Below are positions 13,462 through 24,914 of a stretch of DNA of 64,000 bases, one piece after another (position 1 is the first letter of the stretch; each line of letters starts with the position of its first letter). The notes under the pieces are model-generated. The model was given only the letters and a program-made list of their open reading frames with translations, made no database searches and was not told the DNA's origin. Both the position numbers and the translations under genes were made by a program. Source of the DNA: Colletotrichum lupini (lineage: Eukaryota > Ascomycota > Sordariomycetes > Glomerellales > Glomerellaceae); NCBI RefSeq assembly GCF_023278565.1, contig NC_064677.1, positions 1,798,001 through 1,862,000 on the forward strand, given 5' to 3'.

Positions 13462-14367
13462 AACTCTGTCACCTTTCCTTCTTTTCTCGATGTTGTTGGT
13501 AGATCTTGATTTCTGCGTATTCAAGGCGTTCTTGTTGGTGAAGAGGATGGAACGTTGAACGACACGACGTTGGTAAACAAACTTGGCGAGCTCTGCGAGT
13601 GTTTGAGCTTTTGAACGTTCAGGCGCAATGAGATTGACGAGGTGAGGTGGGATGGCGGGGCACAACAAAACGGCGGGGTTCCGTCGGCGCAGGGTCCATA
13701 TTACCTAACTCTGTGCGGACGGTCCGTACATACTCGTCCAATTGGTAGGTGACCTTTGCCCAAAAAAAACTACTCTCGGTCGCCCGTGCCTTCCGGACGG
13801 AGCTAGACCCTAACGATGCTCGAGCGTGCTTACACGAAGCGGAAGGGGTCCAGTCCGCTTGTGAGACATGGGACGGAAGCTTCGGGTGCAACATGATATT
13901 TCCCTCCTTCTCCTTCTCCTCCTCTTCCTTCTTACAAATGAACATTCTCTGCTTCTTTTTCTTCCCAACAGACGCAGCTTTGCACATCACTCAAAGCACA
14001 AATATTGGAAATCATATCTGTTGGCAATTCATCTTGATTGGGTAGTACGTATGAATATATATATCATGCTGTGCTTTTCGTAAGTACTCTGAACCCTCGC
14101 TACCCACGCCAAAACAGTGGTATTCCCGAACCAAAAGGGCAAAGAAAGTATCATGATGCGTCACAGTCTGGGAATCATTACGAGGCAATGCAGGAAAAAA
14201 AAAAACAAGAAAGCAAAACACCCGCACGTCCAGCCTTGAGCAAATGGAAAACGACAGGAAAACGAGCAAAGTAACCCAGCCGAGGGAACGAAACCAGAAG
14301 TCGATGAACAAAACAGCCAATGAACGAGGAAATGAAAAAGCATGCTGTGCTCGAGCGAGACCAAAGA
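13462..14367. other. Intergenic, promoter side of the Irc6 gene
   Basis: About 0.9 kb separates the start of the Irc6 gene from the stop of the next minus-strand gene. It has pyrimidine/purine tracts (CTCCTTCTCC near 13905-13930, an A-run near 14196) and no supported ORF. It presumably carries the Irc6 promoter and the 3' end of the neighbour. Confidence 0.6.
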
Positions 14368-15696
14368 TCAACGATCCTCTCCCCATCCAAAGTGCCGATT
14401 GACAACATTCATAGCACTAACACCAGCCCTCACGAGCCCTCTCGTCGTCTCCTGATCGATCCCCGCGAGGACGTCTTCGAAGCTCGTGTCCTGTCTCCCC
14501 TCGGCATCTCGCAGGTCGCGCTGGTCCAGCTCGCCCTGCCTCCTCTCCAGCACGGCCTTGGAGATGGCCCGCGCCCACATGTTGTACAGGTCCACCTCGG
14601 ACAGGCTGACGTACTCCCTTCCGCGCGCCGCACCCGTGTGGGGATCTCTGCGGCGTCTGGAAAACGCCCACTCGGCCTCGACTACCTCGAAGCGCTTGGT
14701 GCGGAAGAAGAGGTAGGGCCACGCAAAGATCCAGAGGAAGGTCAGGTAAAACAGCCAGCGGATCCAGGTGGTCTGGCGCCAGCGGTTCACGCGGCACGTG
14801 TTGTAGATCTCGACCGTGCTGTCGTGGACGGGGAAGGAGACGTCGATGCGGCCGCGGTAGTTTGTGGCGCGAACGAGGTCCTCGAGACGGGCCTTGAGGC
14901 GCTCGTCGTCGTCGAACCCCGGCACGGTGCGCAGGAGTGAAAAGGTCTTGAGGCCCGCGTGCGAGGCGCAGTAGCGGTGGCACCACTCCCGCAGCGTGGG
15001 CGGCTCCTTGCTCACCTCCTCGCCGGCGGCGCCGCCTCGAGCACCCGAAGACCTGCCGCCGAAGCCTGGGGCACGTGTGGGGAAGACGGTACCGCGGCGG
15101 ACCTTTGAAAAGTTGTCTGCGGTGCAAAGCTCACGCCAGGAGCGGCGGGTGGCGATGTCGCGGTAGAGGTAGGGGGTGAGCTCGACGCGGACGTCAAAGT
15201 CGACGACGGTCTTGCTCTCCGTCTTGTCGTCGCGCTTGCGGATGCTCTCGGTGTGGGTGCCGCGGACGCGCAGGTAGGGTCTCGGTGGCGACTGGGCGAG
15301 AGATGTGATGTGGGACTCGAGAAAGGCCGGGTCGGTGTCGAGGCGGCGTGAGCAGTGGATTTCGGCACCGGTTATGGGGTCCCTGCGGAAGAGAAGCGGG
15401 GAGTGGCCGGACTCGTCTGCCAGGAGCGGGGTCACGGTGGTAGTTATGTTGTGTTTGGGGTCGAGCGACGAGGGCTCGTCAGTGTAGGACGGAGGCAGGT
15501 CGCCGGCGTTGGAAGACGAGGCTGTGGCGATGTCGTCGTAGTAGGGATCGTTTGTGTGGAGGGAGAAGGCGTCGGAGGGTTGGTTTAGACGGAGAGGTGG
15601 CGGGTTGGCGGCGGCGGCGGCAGAGGAAACATTGTCCTTCTTGGAGTCTGGTTCGTAGGGTGACAGATCGGGAGAGAAGGCGCCTGGCATCGACAT
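14368..15696 (-). CDS. Conserved fungal membrane-anchored protein of unknown function
   Basis: Intronless, 442 residues from the ATG at 15696, chosen because CTCAACATG is a good fungal start context and the family-like sequence begins there. The frame stays open upstream to 15978. The N-terminal 110 residues are low-complexity and acidic/proline-rich and include a PPSY motif (PPxY type, a potential ligand of Rsp5-like WW domains). A globular cysteine-poor region follows, with FRRDPITGAEIHCSRRLDTDPAFLE and later VDVRV/YRDIATRRSWRELCTADN-like segments. One strong hydrophobic segment (WIRWLFYLTFLWIFAWPYLFF) lies at about residues 310-331, followed by a basic RTKRF stop-transfer patch and a soluble C-terminus. 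I recognise it as a type conserved across ascomycetes, sometimes labelled ABC transporter without an ATP-binding cassette being present. No Walker motifs are visible here. Confidence 0.8.
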   Translation of the reverse strand: MSMPGAFSPDLSPYEPDSKKDNVSSAAAAANPPPLRLNQPSDAFSLHTNDPYYDDIATASSSNAGDLPPSYTDEPSSLDPKHNITTTVTPLLADESGHSPLLFRRDPITGAEIHCSRRLDTDPAFLESHITSLAQSPPRPYLRVRGTHTESIRKRDDKTESKTVVDFDVRVELTPYLYRDIATRRSWRELCTADNFSKVRRGTVFPTRAPGFGGRSSGARGGAAGEEVSKEPPTLREWCHRYCASHAGLKTFSLLRTVPGFDDDERLKARLEDLVRATNYRGRIDVSFPVHDSTVEIYNTCRVNRWRQTTWIRWLFYLTFLWIFAWPYLFFRTKRFEVVEAEWAFSRRRRDPHTGAARGREYVSLSEVDLYNMWARAISKAVLERRQGELDQRDLRDAEGRQDTSFEDVLAGIDQETTRGLVRAGVSAMNVVNRHFGWGEDR

Positions 15697-15997
15697 GTTG
15701 AGGGAATGGTGCTGTGGTGTTGTCGTGGGGAAGAAGAGGTAGGTCGGTGGTTTTCGATATGAGATGGCTGGTGAATGGTCTCGATGGTAGGATTGATGCG
15801 GGCGGCCAAGGCGTAGACAAATGCTCCAACAGCAGCAAAGACGAAAACAACAACAGCCAGCCAGGTAACAAGAAAAAAACGAGAGTCGTGAGGGGATGGG
15901 AAAAGACAGAAAGGAATGGTGGTGTGTTGGCGACGGCCGTATGCGTTCCTGGGCACCTGGGTAGGCAGGCAGACGCACCAGGGATAAATTGCCCTTG

Positions 15998-16021
15998 GGT
16001 GGTGGTGGTGGTGGTGGTGGT
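15998..16021. repeat. (GGT)8 microsatellite
   Basis: Eight tandem GGT triplets in the 5' region of the 442-aa minus-strand gene. Confidence 0.9.
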
Positions 16022-16365
16022 TATTTTGGCTTTCCGGTGGACAAGCGTGACAGGCACGACAAGGTTCCAGGCCCCGAATTCTGCATCCCAAAGTCTTGGC
16101 CCCCTTTGGCCACCCAAGGGACCCCTCAGTCTACGGCTGGACTGGACTCTCAGCTCAAGTCGCCCGTCTTCTTTCCCCAGGGGAGGGGAGGGGCCACTAA
16201 GCTGCGGCAAGACTGTCATTGGGTGGGAAATTCGCTTTCGACGCCCCAAAACTTCACAAAGTGTCTTCCCTCTCCACTTCCCATTAGTTACCTACGTAGT
16301 ACGTACCTATGCCCGGGGACGCCCACGCCGCCCTTTCGTGCCGGTGCCGCTGTGCCACACAGCCC

Positions 16366-16387
16366 ACCAGACCAGACCAGACCAGAC
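16366..16387. repeat. ACCAG tandem repeat
   Basis: A little more than four copies of the pentamer ACCAG. The same pentamer recurs singly or doubly elsewhere in the intergenic DNA, for example near 11754 and 27099. Confidence 0.85.
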
Positions 16388-17104
16388 TTTCCCATTCAGG
16401 GCGGGGATTGACCCGAACGGTGTCGAGACAAATCGTCCCACTCCTCCCGACTGGTGATGAGTCGTGACTGCCAGTGAGGCCAGTGAGACGTCGCCCGTGC
16501 CACGCGGTTCAATGCGATGAACCTGGCAAACTGGCGACTCATTCAGCTCAAAGAAAAAGTGTCAGCTGCACGTCGCGTCTTTTTTGATTGTTTTTGTGGT
16601 CGCATGTTTTCAGTTCGGATAGACCCTTTTTTTTTTTTCAATTCCCAATCACTTGGTAGACTTGCCGTGGATGTGCCGATAAATTGACTCAAATGCTACA
16701 GGCTTCATTTGCCACACCTAGCAATCTCTCTACATTGCAAAACATCGCCATCCACCGCCCAAGGTATAGCCATGCATGGCCACAACATTGAACTTGGGCT
16801 CGTGACACTGGATCTCGTCTACACAGCAGTCGTTCGAATCTGAATCTCAGCCGGGACCAGTGTTACGTTGAACGCAGTGTCCTGATACCGATGCTACCTG
16901 GCCAACTTTCTTCCGACGACCACTGTTGGTGTTCCAGCCTGCCCAGAAAAATACCCGAAACTACAATCCTAGTCCGGCAGCACATGATAGCCTGAGAGGT
17001 GCAGAAGTTAGTCGCAGCGTCAAAAGCCGAGGATTCGGATTGTGACTTGATTCTGAATTTTGCCTTCTCTCAAAACATCTCCCTTGACCTACCGATAGCG
17101 AGCA

Positions 17105-17292
17105 GGCCAATCAAAGTCGGCCAGTCCAAGGTATCCGTAGATCGACTATAAAATGCACCCCTTCGTGTTCGATTGCAACACCTCGTCCGCACTCTCGACT
17201 CTCTGATCGAATAGGCGGCAGGGTCTCTCGTCAACGGCCAAAATCATCTCCAAGCAATCGTAACGATCTCCGTCATGGCTTCCAACTCAACG
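17105..17292 (+). promoter_or_regulatory. Promoter-like stretch: CCAAT plus TATA before a 6-codon frame
   Basis: GGCCAATC at about 17106 is followed some 40 bases on by CTATAAAATG (about 17145-17154) and then by a pyrimidine-rich stretch. An ATG near 17275 reads only MASNST before TGA. The layout is that of a fungal core promoter but no gene follows directly. It may drive a long-leader transcript of the oxidoreductase with a short upstream ORF, or be the relic of a lost gene. Confidence 0.4.
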
Positions 17293-17623
17293 TGACGTGT
17301 ACGGAATGCAAGATGGAGTACTAAATGGTAACACGCAAGCGACCGTTCAGTCATCTCTTTTCTTCGGGGTCGCGGGGGAGAGAAAAGGAAGAAAGAAACG
17401 TTATTCTTGTAACTCGAAATGTGGCGTTCTTACTTGGCTGCGATTGGCCCTTTCGCTAGGAGTGTATAATGTGGCAGGATCGCCCTCGTCAGACCGTTAT
17501 GTTTAACCGTTAGGCAGCGCCGACTTCCGCCGATTCTGACGACAACTCTTGACCAAGTGCAGTTATGGCATTCGTATAAGAACTCATTGGAATTAGACAA
17601 GGGAGATTCGGAAAATGTGTGAT

Positions 17624-17633
17624 ATTTATAAAC
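17624..17633 (+). promoter_or_regulatory. Possible TATA element of the oxidoreductase gene
   Basis: TATTTATAAA lies about 150 bases upstream of the ATG at 17779, followed by pyrimidine-rich sequence (TCACTTTCTCTGAGTCC) suited to transcription start. Placement is by eye only. Confidence 0.4.
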
Positions 17634-17778
17634 CAAACATCACTTTCTCTGAGTCCTTTGCTCTACACACATTATCTCTAGACTCCTGACGAGACCAAAT
17701 ACCACCAAAATCTCTACTCACCGAGCTCTCGTCCACCCGAACAAGAATTCAGTCTCAGCTACCTAGATCAAAAGAAAC

Positions 17779-19002
17779 ATGGCCTCATCACGCGCCTGGA
17801 CATTCACCAACCGCGGCACCCCCCGCTCCGTCCTCTCCCTCATCTCCAGACCAACCCCAACCCTCCCACCAACAACCCAACTCCTCGCAAAAGCCAAACC
17901 CGTCCCCGGCGCCGCCGACGGCAACCAATGGCTCCTCGTAAAAGTCGCACACGCGGCCCTGAACCCGGGCGGACACCTCTACATCACCAAGCTACCCGGC
18001 GCCGTGCGCGCCAAGACGGCGGTGCCGGATTGGGACTTGAGCGGGACCGTAACGGATGTGTGGGGCCCCGGATCCGTTCCCGGGTCCGGTACCGGGTCCG
18101 ATTCCAATGTGGGTACGTCGTCGGCTCTCAACGCCGAACCAAGCACAACCGCAGCAGTCGAGAGCAGCACCTCCCGCTCCTTCTCACAGGGCGACCGCGT
18201 CGCGGCCTTCCTCCCCATATCCTACGCCTGGCCAACCGGCACCGGCGCCCTGGCAGAACACGTCCTCCTGCCCGCACGCTACGCCGTCCCCGTCCCCTCC
18301 CACGTCTCCCTCCGCGACGCGAGCTGCGTCATGACGGCAGGCTGCACCGCCGCCGTGACCGTCCGCGCGACGAGCCTCAAGCGAGGCGATAGGATCCTCG
18401 TCAACGGCGCCAGCGGCGGCATCGGGTCTCTGGCCGTGCAGATGGCGCGCGGCATCGTCGGGCGGGAGGGCCACGTCGTCGGCGTCTGTTCGGGGCGGAA
18501 CGCGGAGACGGTGTTGGGGCTCGGCGCTGACGAGGTCGTGGATTATACTGCGAGTCTTCCGGTGCCCGTCTCAAAAGTGTTGGGGGAGAAGTTTGGGGCT
18601 GAGGGGACGAGGTTTGATGCTGTTGTTGATTGTGTTGGTGTGCAGGATGTTTATGTGCACTGCGCGGAGTACCTGAAGCCCGATGGCGTGTACTCTGCTG
18701 TGGGGATCAAGCCGGCTGACCAGTCCGTCGGGGCTCTCGTCAAGGCGGGCTGGCAGATGCAGATGAATGCGCTGTGGCCCCGTTCGACTTGGTTGGGCGG
18801 TACGGGGAGGCGGTGGGCTGCGACGGCCATGATGGATCCTGGGAAGGCCTTGATGGAGGAGGTTGTTGCTATGCTGGCGGATGGGAGGATCAAGGCCGTC
18901 GTGGAGAGAGAGGTTGGATTTGAGGAGGCTGTGGACGGGTATGACATTGTTGGTAGTGGGAGGGCACGCGGGAAGGTTGTTGTCAATGTCGGTGGACAGT
19001 AA
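17779..19002 (+). CDS. MDR-family quinone oxidoreductase / zinc-free alcohol dehydrogenase-like enzyme
   Basis: Intronless, 407 residues; the start context is GAAACATGGCC. A GroES-like N-terminal half (residues about 10-180, with KVAHAALNPGGHLYITKLPG and DWDLSGTV) leads into a Rossmann fold. The dinucleotide-binding loop is NGASGGIGSLAVQMA (209-223), with GADEVVDY at 249-256 and DAVVDCVG at 280-287. The catalytic and structural zinc ligands of classical alcohol dehydrogenases are not apparent, which fits the NADPH:quinone reductase / RTN4IP1-like branch. Reduction of quinones or enones with NAD(P)H is therefore inferred, substrate unknown. A Gly/Ser/Thr-rich insert (about residues 95-138) interrupts the GroES-like domain. 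The first half uses mostly C-ending codons and the last third mostly G/T-ending codons. It converges on the PAQR gene, with 289 bp between the stop codons. Confidence 0.87.
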   Translation: MASSRAWTFTNRGTPRSVLSLISRPTPTLPPTTQLLAKAKPVPGAADGNQWLLVKVAHAALNPGGHLYITKLPGAVRAKTAVPDWDLSGTVTDVWGPGSVPGSGTGSDSNVGTSSALNAEPSTTAAVESSTSRSFSQGDRVAAFLPISYAWPTGTGALAEHVLLPARYAVPVPSHVSLRDASCVMTAGCTAAVTVRATSLKRGDRILVNGASGGIGSLAVQMARGIVGREGHVVGVCSGRNAETVLGLGADEVVDYTASLPVPVSKVLGEKFGAEGTRFDAVVDCVGVQDVYVHCAEYLKPDGVYSAVGIKPADQSVGALVKAGWQMQMNALWPRSTWLGGTGRRWAATAMMDPGKALMEEVVAMLADGRIKAVVEREVGFEEAVDGYDIVGSGRARGKVVVNVGGQ

Positions 19003-19291
19003 TTCAGCTCGTGGAGAATCGGTGTTGTTTTAGAGGTACCACTGGATGTAAAATCTTTGGAAGCATTATTTCTATTGGATACATAGATTCCTAATTAGAC
19101 TTCGTCTTATTCTGAGCTCTTCTATAGATCGATCTGACCGTCAAAGTATGATGCCAGTCTACAGTATGGTATATATGGTATATATCTTTGACTCTTCCTC
19201 TTCGATGAGCACAGCGCCCTTCGATGACAGCTCGCCCTCTCGTATGTCTCTCCAAGCCGTCAAGCATGTCTGTATGCCCGAAACTCAACCT

Positions 19292-20803
19292 TCAGCACAC
19301 GAGCTCCTGCGCATGTCTATAGTCGAAAGCCACCACAACGGCCTTTGCATACGAAAGAGCAGCAGCCAAAACCTAAGAATATCAGTACGTCTCTCGAGCG
19401 TTATTATACCTGAGCAACTTCAAAGGTGAAGATCTCAACCTACGAAGATATGCATCAACTGATGACTGGCCCCAAGTAAGTCAAACGTCCTCGGGAACCA
19501 TATCTCCGGAAACTGACCCAAGAACAATTAGCAAAGTCTCCCGTAGCCCACGCATCAAGTTCAACGACCACACTCCCCGCAAGAAACACGAGGTCAGAGG
19601 TCACGTAAACACAAGAGCAATGACAACTCACCTTGGCCCAATACACCAAAACAGCAACACAATTCCACCCCGCCGTCCCCAAAACCCACCACCCGCCAAC
19701 CTTGTACCACACCTCTCGTCCACCATCCGCAGCCAGCACCACCCCATGCCCGATGGGCGCCACAAACGCCGCGAGCCCAAACGCAGCAAACAGCGCGGCG
19801 CGGTGGTGTCCCAAGTCCACGGCGCCCAGGTCCGGCCTCGCCGTCGCCGCGGCGCAGAGGGCGGCCAGCAGGCCCGTCAGACCGACGTAGGCGTCCCGCG
19901 CGGCCGGAGAGCAGGGGAACACGTTGTGCGCCAGGGGGAAGACGGAGGACCACATTAGGGCGAGGACGCCGTGGAAGTCGGCTTTGATGCCCGAGAGGTA
20001 CATGGATTCGCTGTGGGACATGAGGGTGTGGAAGCTTGAGGGGGCGGTCAGCTTTGTACCTCTCTGAACATGTCGGGAGACACAGGACGAAACTAGGAAA
20101 AGGTGATAACGAAAGTGAACTTACGCCGTGGAAAGGACGAAACATGTTGTCACCCCGACAGCGTAGGCTGTACACACGACTACGTCTGCGGTTGAGGCGA
20201 TGCTCCACCTGGCTGGTATTCCATCGCTGAAGACGTAGAATGGCAGCAGAACGAAGACTATGGCTCCTATCACGTGAGAGTAGATGTTGACTGTTCTCGC
20301 TATCAGATTGTAATATTTTACCAGCCTGATGCTGTACTTTCAACTCACCCGACTCATTATGCGCATAGGTCCAACTGGCGAAACAGCCTGCCACGGAGCC
20401 ACAAGCTGGTCTATCTCATCCAACATTAGAACAATTCATCAAGGAAACATCACCCTTATTCAGACATACTCACCGATATCCGGTCTTGATATGATCGCTC
20501 CCACATCTTGACTCAATCAGCTGCTTGGTCCAGTATACCACGAGGAAACAAACTCACTGTTGCCACTCAGCTACACACCTGAGCGTTAACTCTTCAACTC
20601 AAAGCAAGAAACCTTTCACAAGGTAGCCTAGTTGACTCACGTAACTCCTCCCACGAGAGCAGCGAAGCCGCCGGCCTGGCAACCTTTTCTTCCGCCTCCC
20701 GACTCGGCCCGCTCCAACTCCACAGCCGCCTCCCGGGCGAGTCGTTGTCGATGGCCGTCCTCAGCCTGCGTCTCAACGCCGATGTTGATAGGAGTGCTGC
20801 CAT
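19292..20803 (-). CDS. PAQR / haemolysin-III family seven-helix receptor (Izh-like)
   Basis: Spliced model of eight exons: 20803-20641, 20570-20558, 20506-20474, 20410-20349, 20290-20125, 20034-19632, 19512-19444 and 19372-19292. The total is 990 nt, 329 residues, with every junction GT-AG and in frame. The N-terminus ends SLLSWEELPEW, then DHIKTGYRPA and HNESVNIYSHVIGA (motif A, about 87-100). FHTLMSHS follows (motif B, 147-154) and GASHQLMHIF near the C-terminus (motif C, 294-303). His153, His297 and His301 match the conserved zinc-site histidines of the family. Seven hydrophobic helices are expected between about residues 90 and 320. Fungal relatives (yeast Izh proteins) act in zinc and lipid homeostasis in membranes. 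Exons 2 and 3 (13 and 33 nt) are the least certain; the rest is well supported by motif continuity. Confidence 0.85.
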
Positions 20804-23800
20804 TGCGAAGCGCGGCTATCACACCTCTCTCCTTTTTTTTTTCGCGAGCGGGCGGGCGTTCTTCGGGGCGCGGCCTCGGTTGCCGGATGGAAAGTACGAT
20901 GCGTGTACTCGCGAGTAAAAAAAAGTCTCGCCCAACCTTTCCAACGCTGTTATAGAACAATCGAATATAGGCTGAGTAAGTGCGACGACCAAACTTTCCA
21001 ATCAAGGAGGTTTCGAAAAGGCTATAATGCAACCTGAAAGCCGCGAGTGGGATACCGCAATACCCAACCTATACTCACGTGAAGCATCAACGCATCAAAC
21101 AAATAGAAGGAAAAATTCCATCAACCTTCGACATCGACAGAGACTCCCATCGTAAATTCCCTTCAATGCCCATGAATCTGCCCTATTCGCTTCCTTTACT
21201 GCCGCCATACCCGCCAAACAGGTGTACCAAAACAAGAAAGCCCACCGACTCGAAACCGCGCCCCGGAAGCGCGCCGATCCGGTGCGTCCCGTGCATCGGA
21301 CCACCGCTAATCGCGACGACGCTGATGCATGCCCATGAATAATGGCAACTGGCATCCCGTAAACCCATCCAATTGAGAGAAGCCTTAACAAGAAAATCCG
21401 CTAGGAGAAAAAGGTGAGCATAGTGCAGAAACGGAATCGTGCTGGAACTCTGATAGGGGGAAAACGTGCGCTTGATGCAAGGTTGGACCCTGAATCGAGG
21501 CAAACGTTGTGGTTCGTTGCCGCTCACTAGGTACAGCTCACTAAGGGTAAGTAGGAGATACTCTTGCATTTGAATCTGGAGTCGAAATGAACACACGTTA
21601 GCCAGCAGAAACTACGTGGACGTTTTGACGTTCTGACACAGAGACTTCCCTGAACTAGCAGACTGAACGAGACCAATGCTAGCCGGTTGACGGAGTATGT
21701 TTGAGAGGTCTGACCACGAATTAAGCATCTAAACGTAATTCATTTATAGACAACGTTGGGCACGTAGAGTAGATGCTAGGTTGTTTCCACGAGCGGGACT
21801 CGATGGATTACGAGACCTGATGTCGATGGAAACACCGAGGCCGAGGACAATTCGAAAATGGGGTGGAATCACAACCCGATGCTCCTTTATATCCGAGTGA
21901 TGGCATCTCAACCTAGAATACACCATAGGAACAGAAACGGCGGCCCGATCCAGGTCGATCAGATTGATTCGAGTCGGTCGTGCTCTCTTACAAGTGGAAC
22001 GAATCGATAATGGCGTTGTCAGTGACTTTGAGTCGTCGATTTTGTCTTCACAGTTCCTGGACACGACTGGGCAAAGTATATCTCTCTGGCCAGAAAAGTC
22101 AAAACATGAATTCATGTTCCGAAAAGTCAATTACCAAACCAGAAGACGCAGGGGCTAATTGGTTAACATCACCTCTATCCGCCTCGTCGGCAGAACAGCC
22201 GTTCGGGATCGTAAAGCCAACATCATATCACTTTCTCATCATAGTCCTGCACTTTCTGCAAAATCAACACGTCATGTTCGAAGCAAACTATCCAGATACA
22301 AAACCAAATGGCAGAAGCCCTACCTGAACCCCATGAGATCTAAATGACGCCCACGACAAAGCTCGTGATCCCTTCGGATTCTACTCCGCTCTCCATCATC
22401 ATAGTACTACAGGAGCTGGCTGCCTCTGCCCACTGGTATCAATATGAGAGTTAGTATAAAAGGGCAAAGTAGTCCTCGGTATGTCCCGCCTTCAACTTAG
22501 GAGGGATTTTGAGCCTGGATCATTCCTTTCGCTATTGTCTTCTTCATAGAGGTGACGCATCAAGTGTCAACTGTTCGAGCTATTAAAGTCGTAAGACCCA
22601 AGAGGAACTTCGCAGGCTTCATCCTAAAGCGAAACTCTCTCAGCCGCCTCTCGTGTTTGCCCGCCACTTCCAACATCCAAGTATTCCATCAAGTATGATC
22701 ACCTGGACAGGACGGAATACTGAGAAGAAGTCACTTAGCCCGATATAAGCCACATCCACCAAAGAGAAATGCCTGGCGCTGGACTAAGACTGCAACTACA
22801 ACAGCGGTGCATAAGGCCCGAGAGAACGTACACGTTCAATCCTGCGGTCTCTTACCGAAGCTGTAAACCGCCTTTAGTAGGGGTCTATTTATATGGCAGA
22901 CCAGGAGCATGTAACCTTTCGCTGAGCATTAGTTCACATTGCTAGAGACTTCTCAATGACAGGACCGTATGCCTGCCTCTGATGAATAGTCCATATCGGT
23001 GTAAGACAGAAATGTCGTCTGTTCCCTCTGCTACGTCACCAGGACATCAAAAGCGACGCATATCATATGACAATCATGATCGCCTACGGTTTGCCTTCTC
23101 CCTAAATCACGTTTATGAATTCAAGGACGGCTTCTGGGCGAGCGCAGTCTCTGAGAGGATAGTCTTCACCTTGAGTACGTCCAGTCCTTTCCACAGCTGC
23201 AAAGGCTCCATCGGATGGTAGCACCAGAATCGAAGGAAATGGGCCATCTTCGTGAGCACGTTGCCAGAACCGTTGGACTGCAAACAGGAAGCCTTGCCTT
23301 GGCCCCGAAAGACCGATTTGAAAGCGTCGGCTCCTTTGCGTACAAAGGGCGCTAGTATCAGCTCTGTATCCTCGCGCCTGGCAATCAATGTGCCCGTCCT
23401 CATAGCGAGACTGGTACCAGGATAGAGCTCAGGCACCGTCGTGGATGAAGGCAGCCATATGCGCCGGATCGAGAACCACTTACATGAGACAAATGTCACT
23501 GGCCGTTCTGCAGCACGCTTGCGCGTCTTCTTACCTGTTGCTCCCTTTCAGCCATTGGCACCGAAAGGCTTCACATGTTTCTGGAAGCCTTCGTTCTCCT
23601 GATCAACTCCTCGAAAACGTTGACGTGGGCTGTCAGCCACCACGCGAAAAAAGGAGCAATGTCCGAACCCAGCCCATCTTGTCGTTGTCGGCATCCGGCA
23701 CTCTGGGAGCCGCCGCCTCGCAAAGATGCTATCGGTCGGGCCAAGCCTCGTGCAACGTCGAATCCTCCAAATTTCAAAAGGGCGTCACCTCATGCTCCGT

Positions 23801-24888
23801 AACCGTAAAGCCTTTTTTCTCGATCTTGGTACGGGTCGGCCGACTCCCAGCGCCAGCACTTGAGCGAGACATTCCGCGTGCAACGTTTCCCGAAATCGCA
23901 CTCCATCCTGACTCGCCATCGGGCCGGTGTTGCATGGCGCTCATTTACACTGCGACTTAGGCAGCAGGTTTTTGCCAACCCCCCCAACAGTGTGCCAACT
24001 CCGGGTTTCTGGGTTCTGAGTAGTGACGAGAGTAAGCTTACGTGCAGGGTGCGCCTGAAGCTCAGTGGTCGCCGTGGTCTGTGGAGAGGGTGCGTAATTA
24101 ACTTGTCGGAGGAGACTGCAACCTCGAGACCTCGCGATCGTCCTCGCTTCGAGGTGGATATAGCTTGTTGACCCGCTACACCACGTTGCCGCTCCGCACG
24201 AGGATCATCAATTAGCACGTCGGAACGAGGGACGGGCTTTTTGAGACGCTACCCTGTCGATCCCAGTTCTCGCCATGGCCTACGGACTGATGCATTCTCC
24301 AGACAGAACTTTGGTCAACGACTCGTTTCCTGTTTCCTTGGAGGGATACAAACCAAATGGCTGGGATAGCTTCTCATCACCGCTTGATGAGGTGTAACGA
24401 CCCTAGCTCATGTCTCAGACATGTCATCTAGTGCGACCAGCTGCTGTGGGATCACCCAGGGCAAGAATCCCATGATGGGAGTTTCCGTGATCTGGAATCC
24501 AGTCGACCTGCCTCGGAGGGCGTCGTGGGCGTGCACACAGGAACGGACCGCTCAAATAATGAGCAATAGGCGAAAGTCCCCCCCAGTTCTTCATGATCCT
24601 CAGCGCAAGGTACGAGTCAATATCCCCGTCTCTCCACGATTCGAAAGAATACGATGCCCCCAATACTACTTCAAAGTGGCTAGTGCTGAGGCGGCTTGTG
24701 CTCATTGGCAAGGGTGCGGTCCGCAGCGTCAGAGTGTATTACAGATCGCTTTCGTAGGGTTTGTGAGACACTGTGGACGTAGGACAGTACTCAGCGATCC
24801 CGTCTACGGTCTGACGGGTGCTGTATCCGGAATATGAAGACGAATTCATCTCTCTGATGCAAGACACTGTTTGTATCTGCCGCCGAGG

Positions 24889-24914
24889 AGAGAGAGAGAG
24901 AGAGAGAGAGAGAG
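24889..24914. repeat. (AG)13 microsatellite
   Basis: Thirteen tandem AG units in gene-free DNA. Confidence 0.9.

Larger units (their letters stand above)
15697..17778. other. Divergent intergenic region between the 442-aa gene and the oxidoreductase
   Basis: About 2.1 kb lie between two divergent starts. It contains a (GGT)8 run, an ACCAG tandem repeat, a T-run near 16628-16639, and two promoter-like stretches. One has CCAAT plus TATA at about 17107-17154 and the other a TATA-like site near 17624. No long protein-coding frame is supported. Confidence 0.6.
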
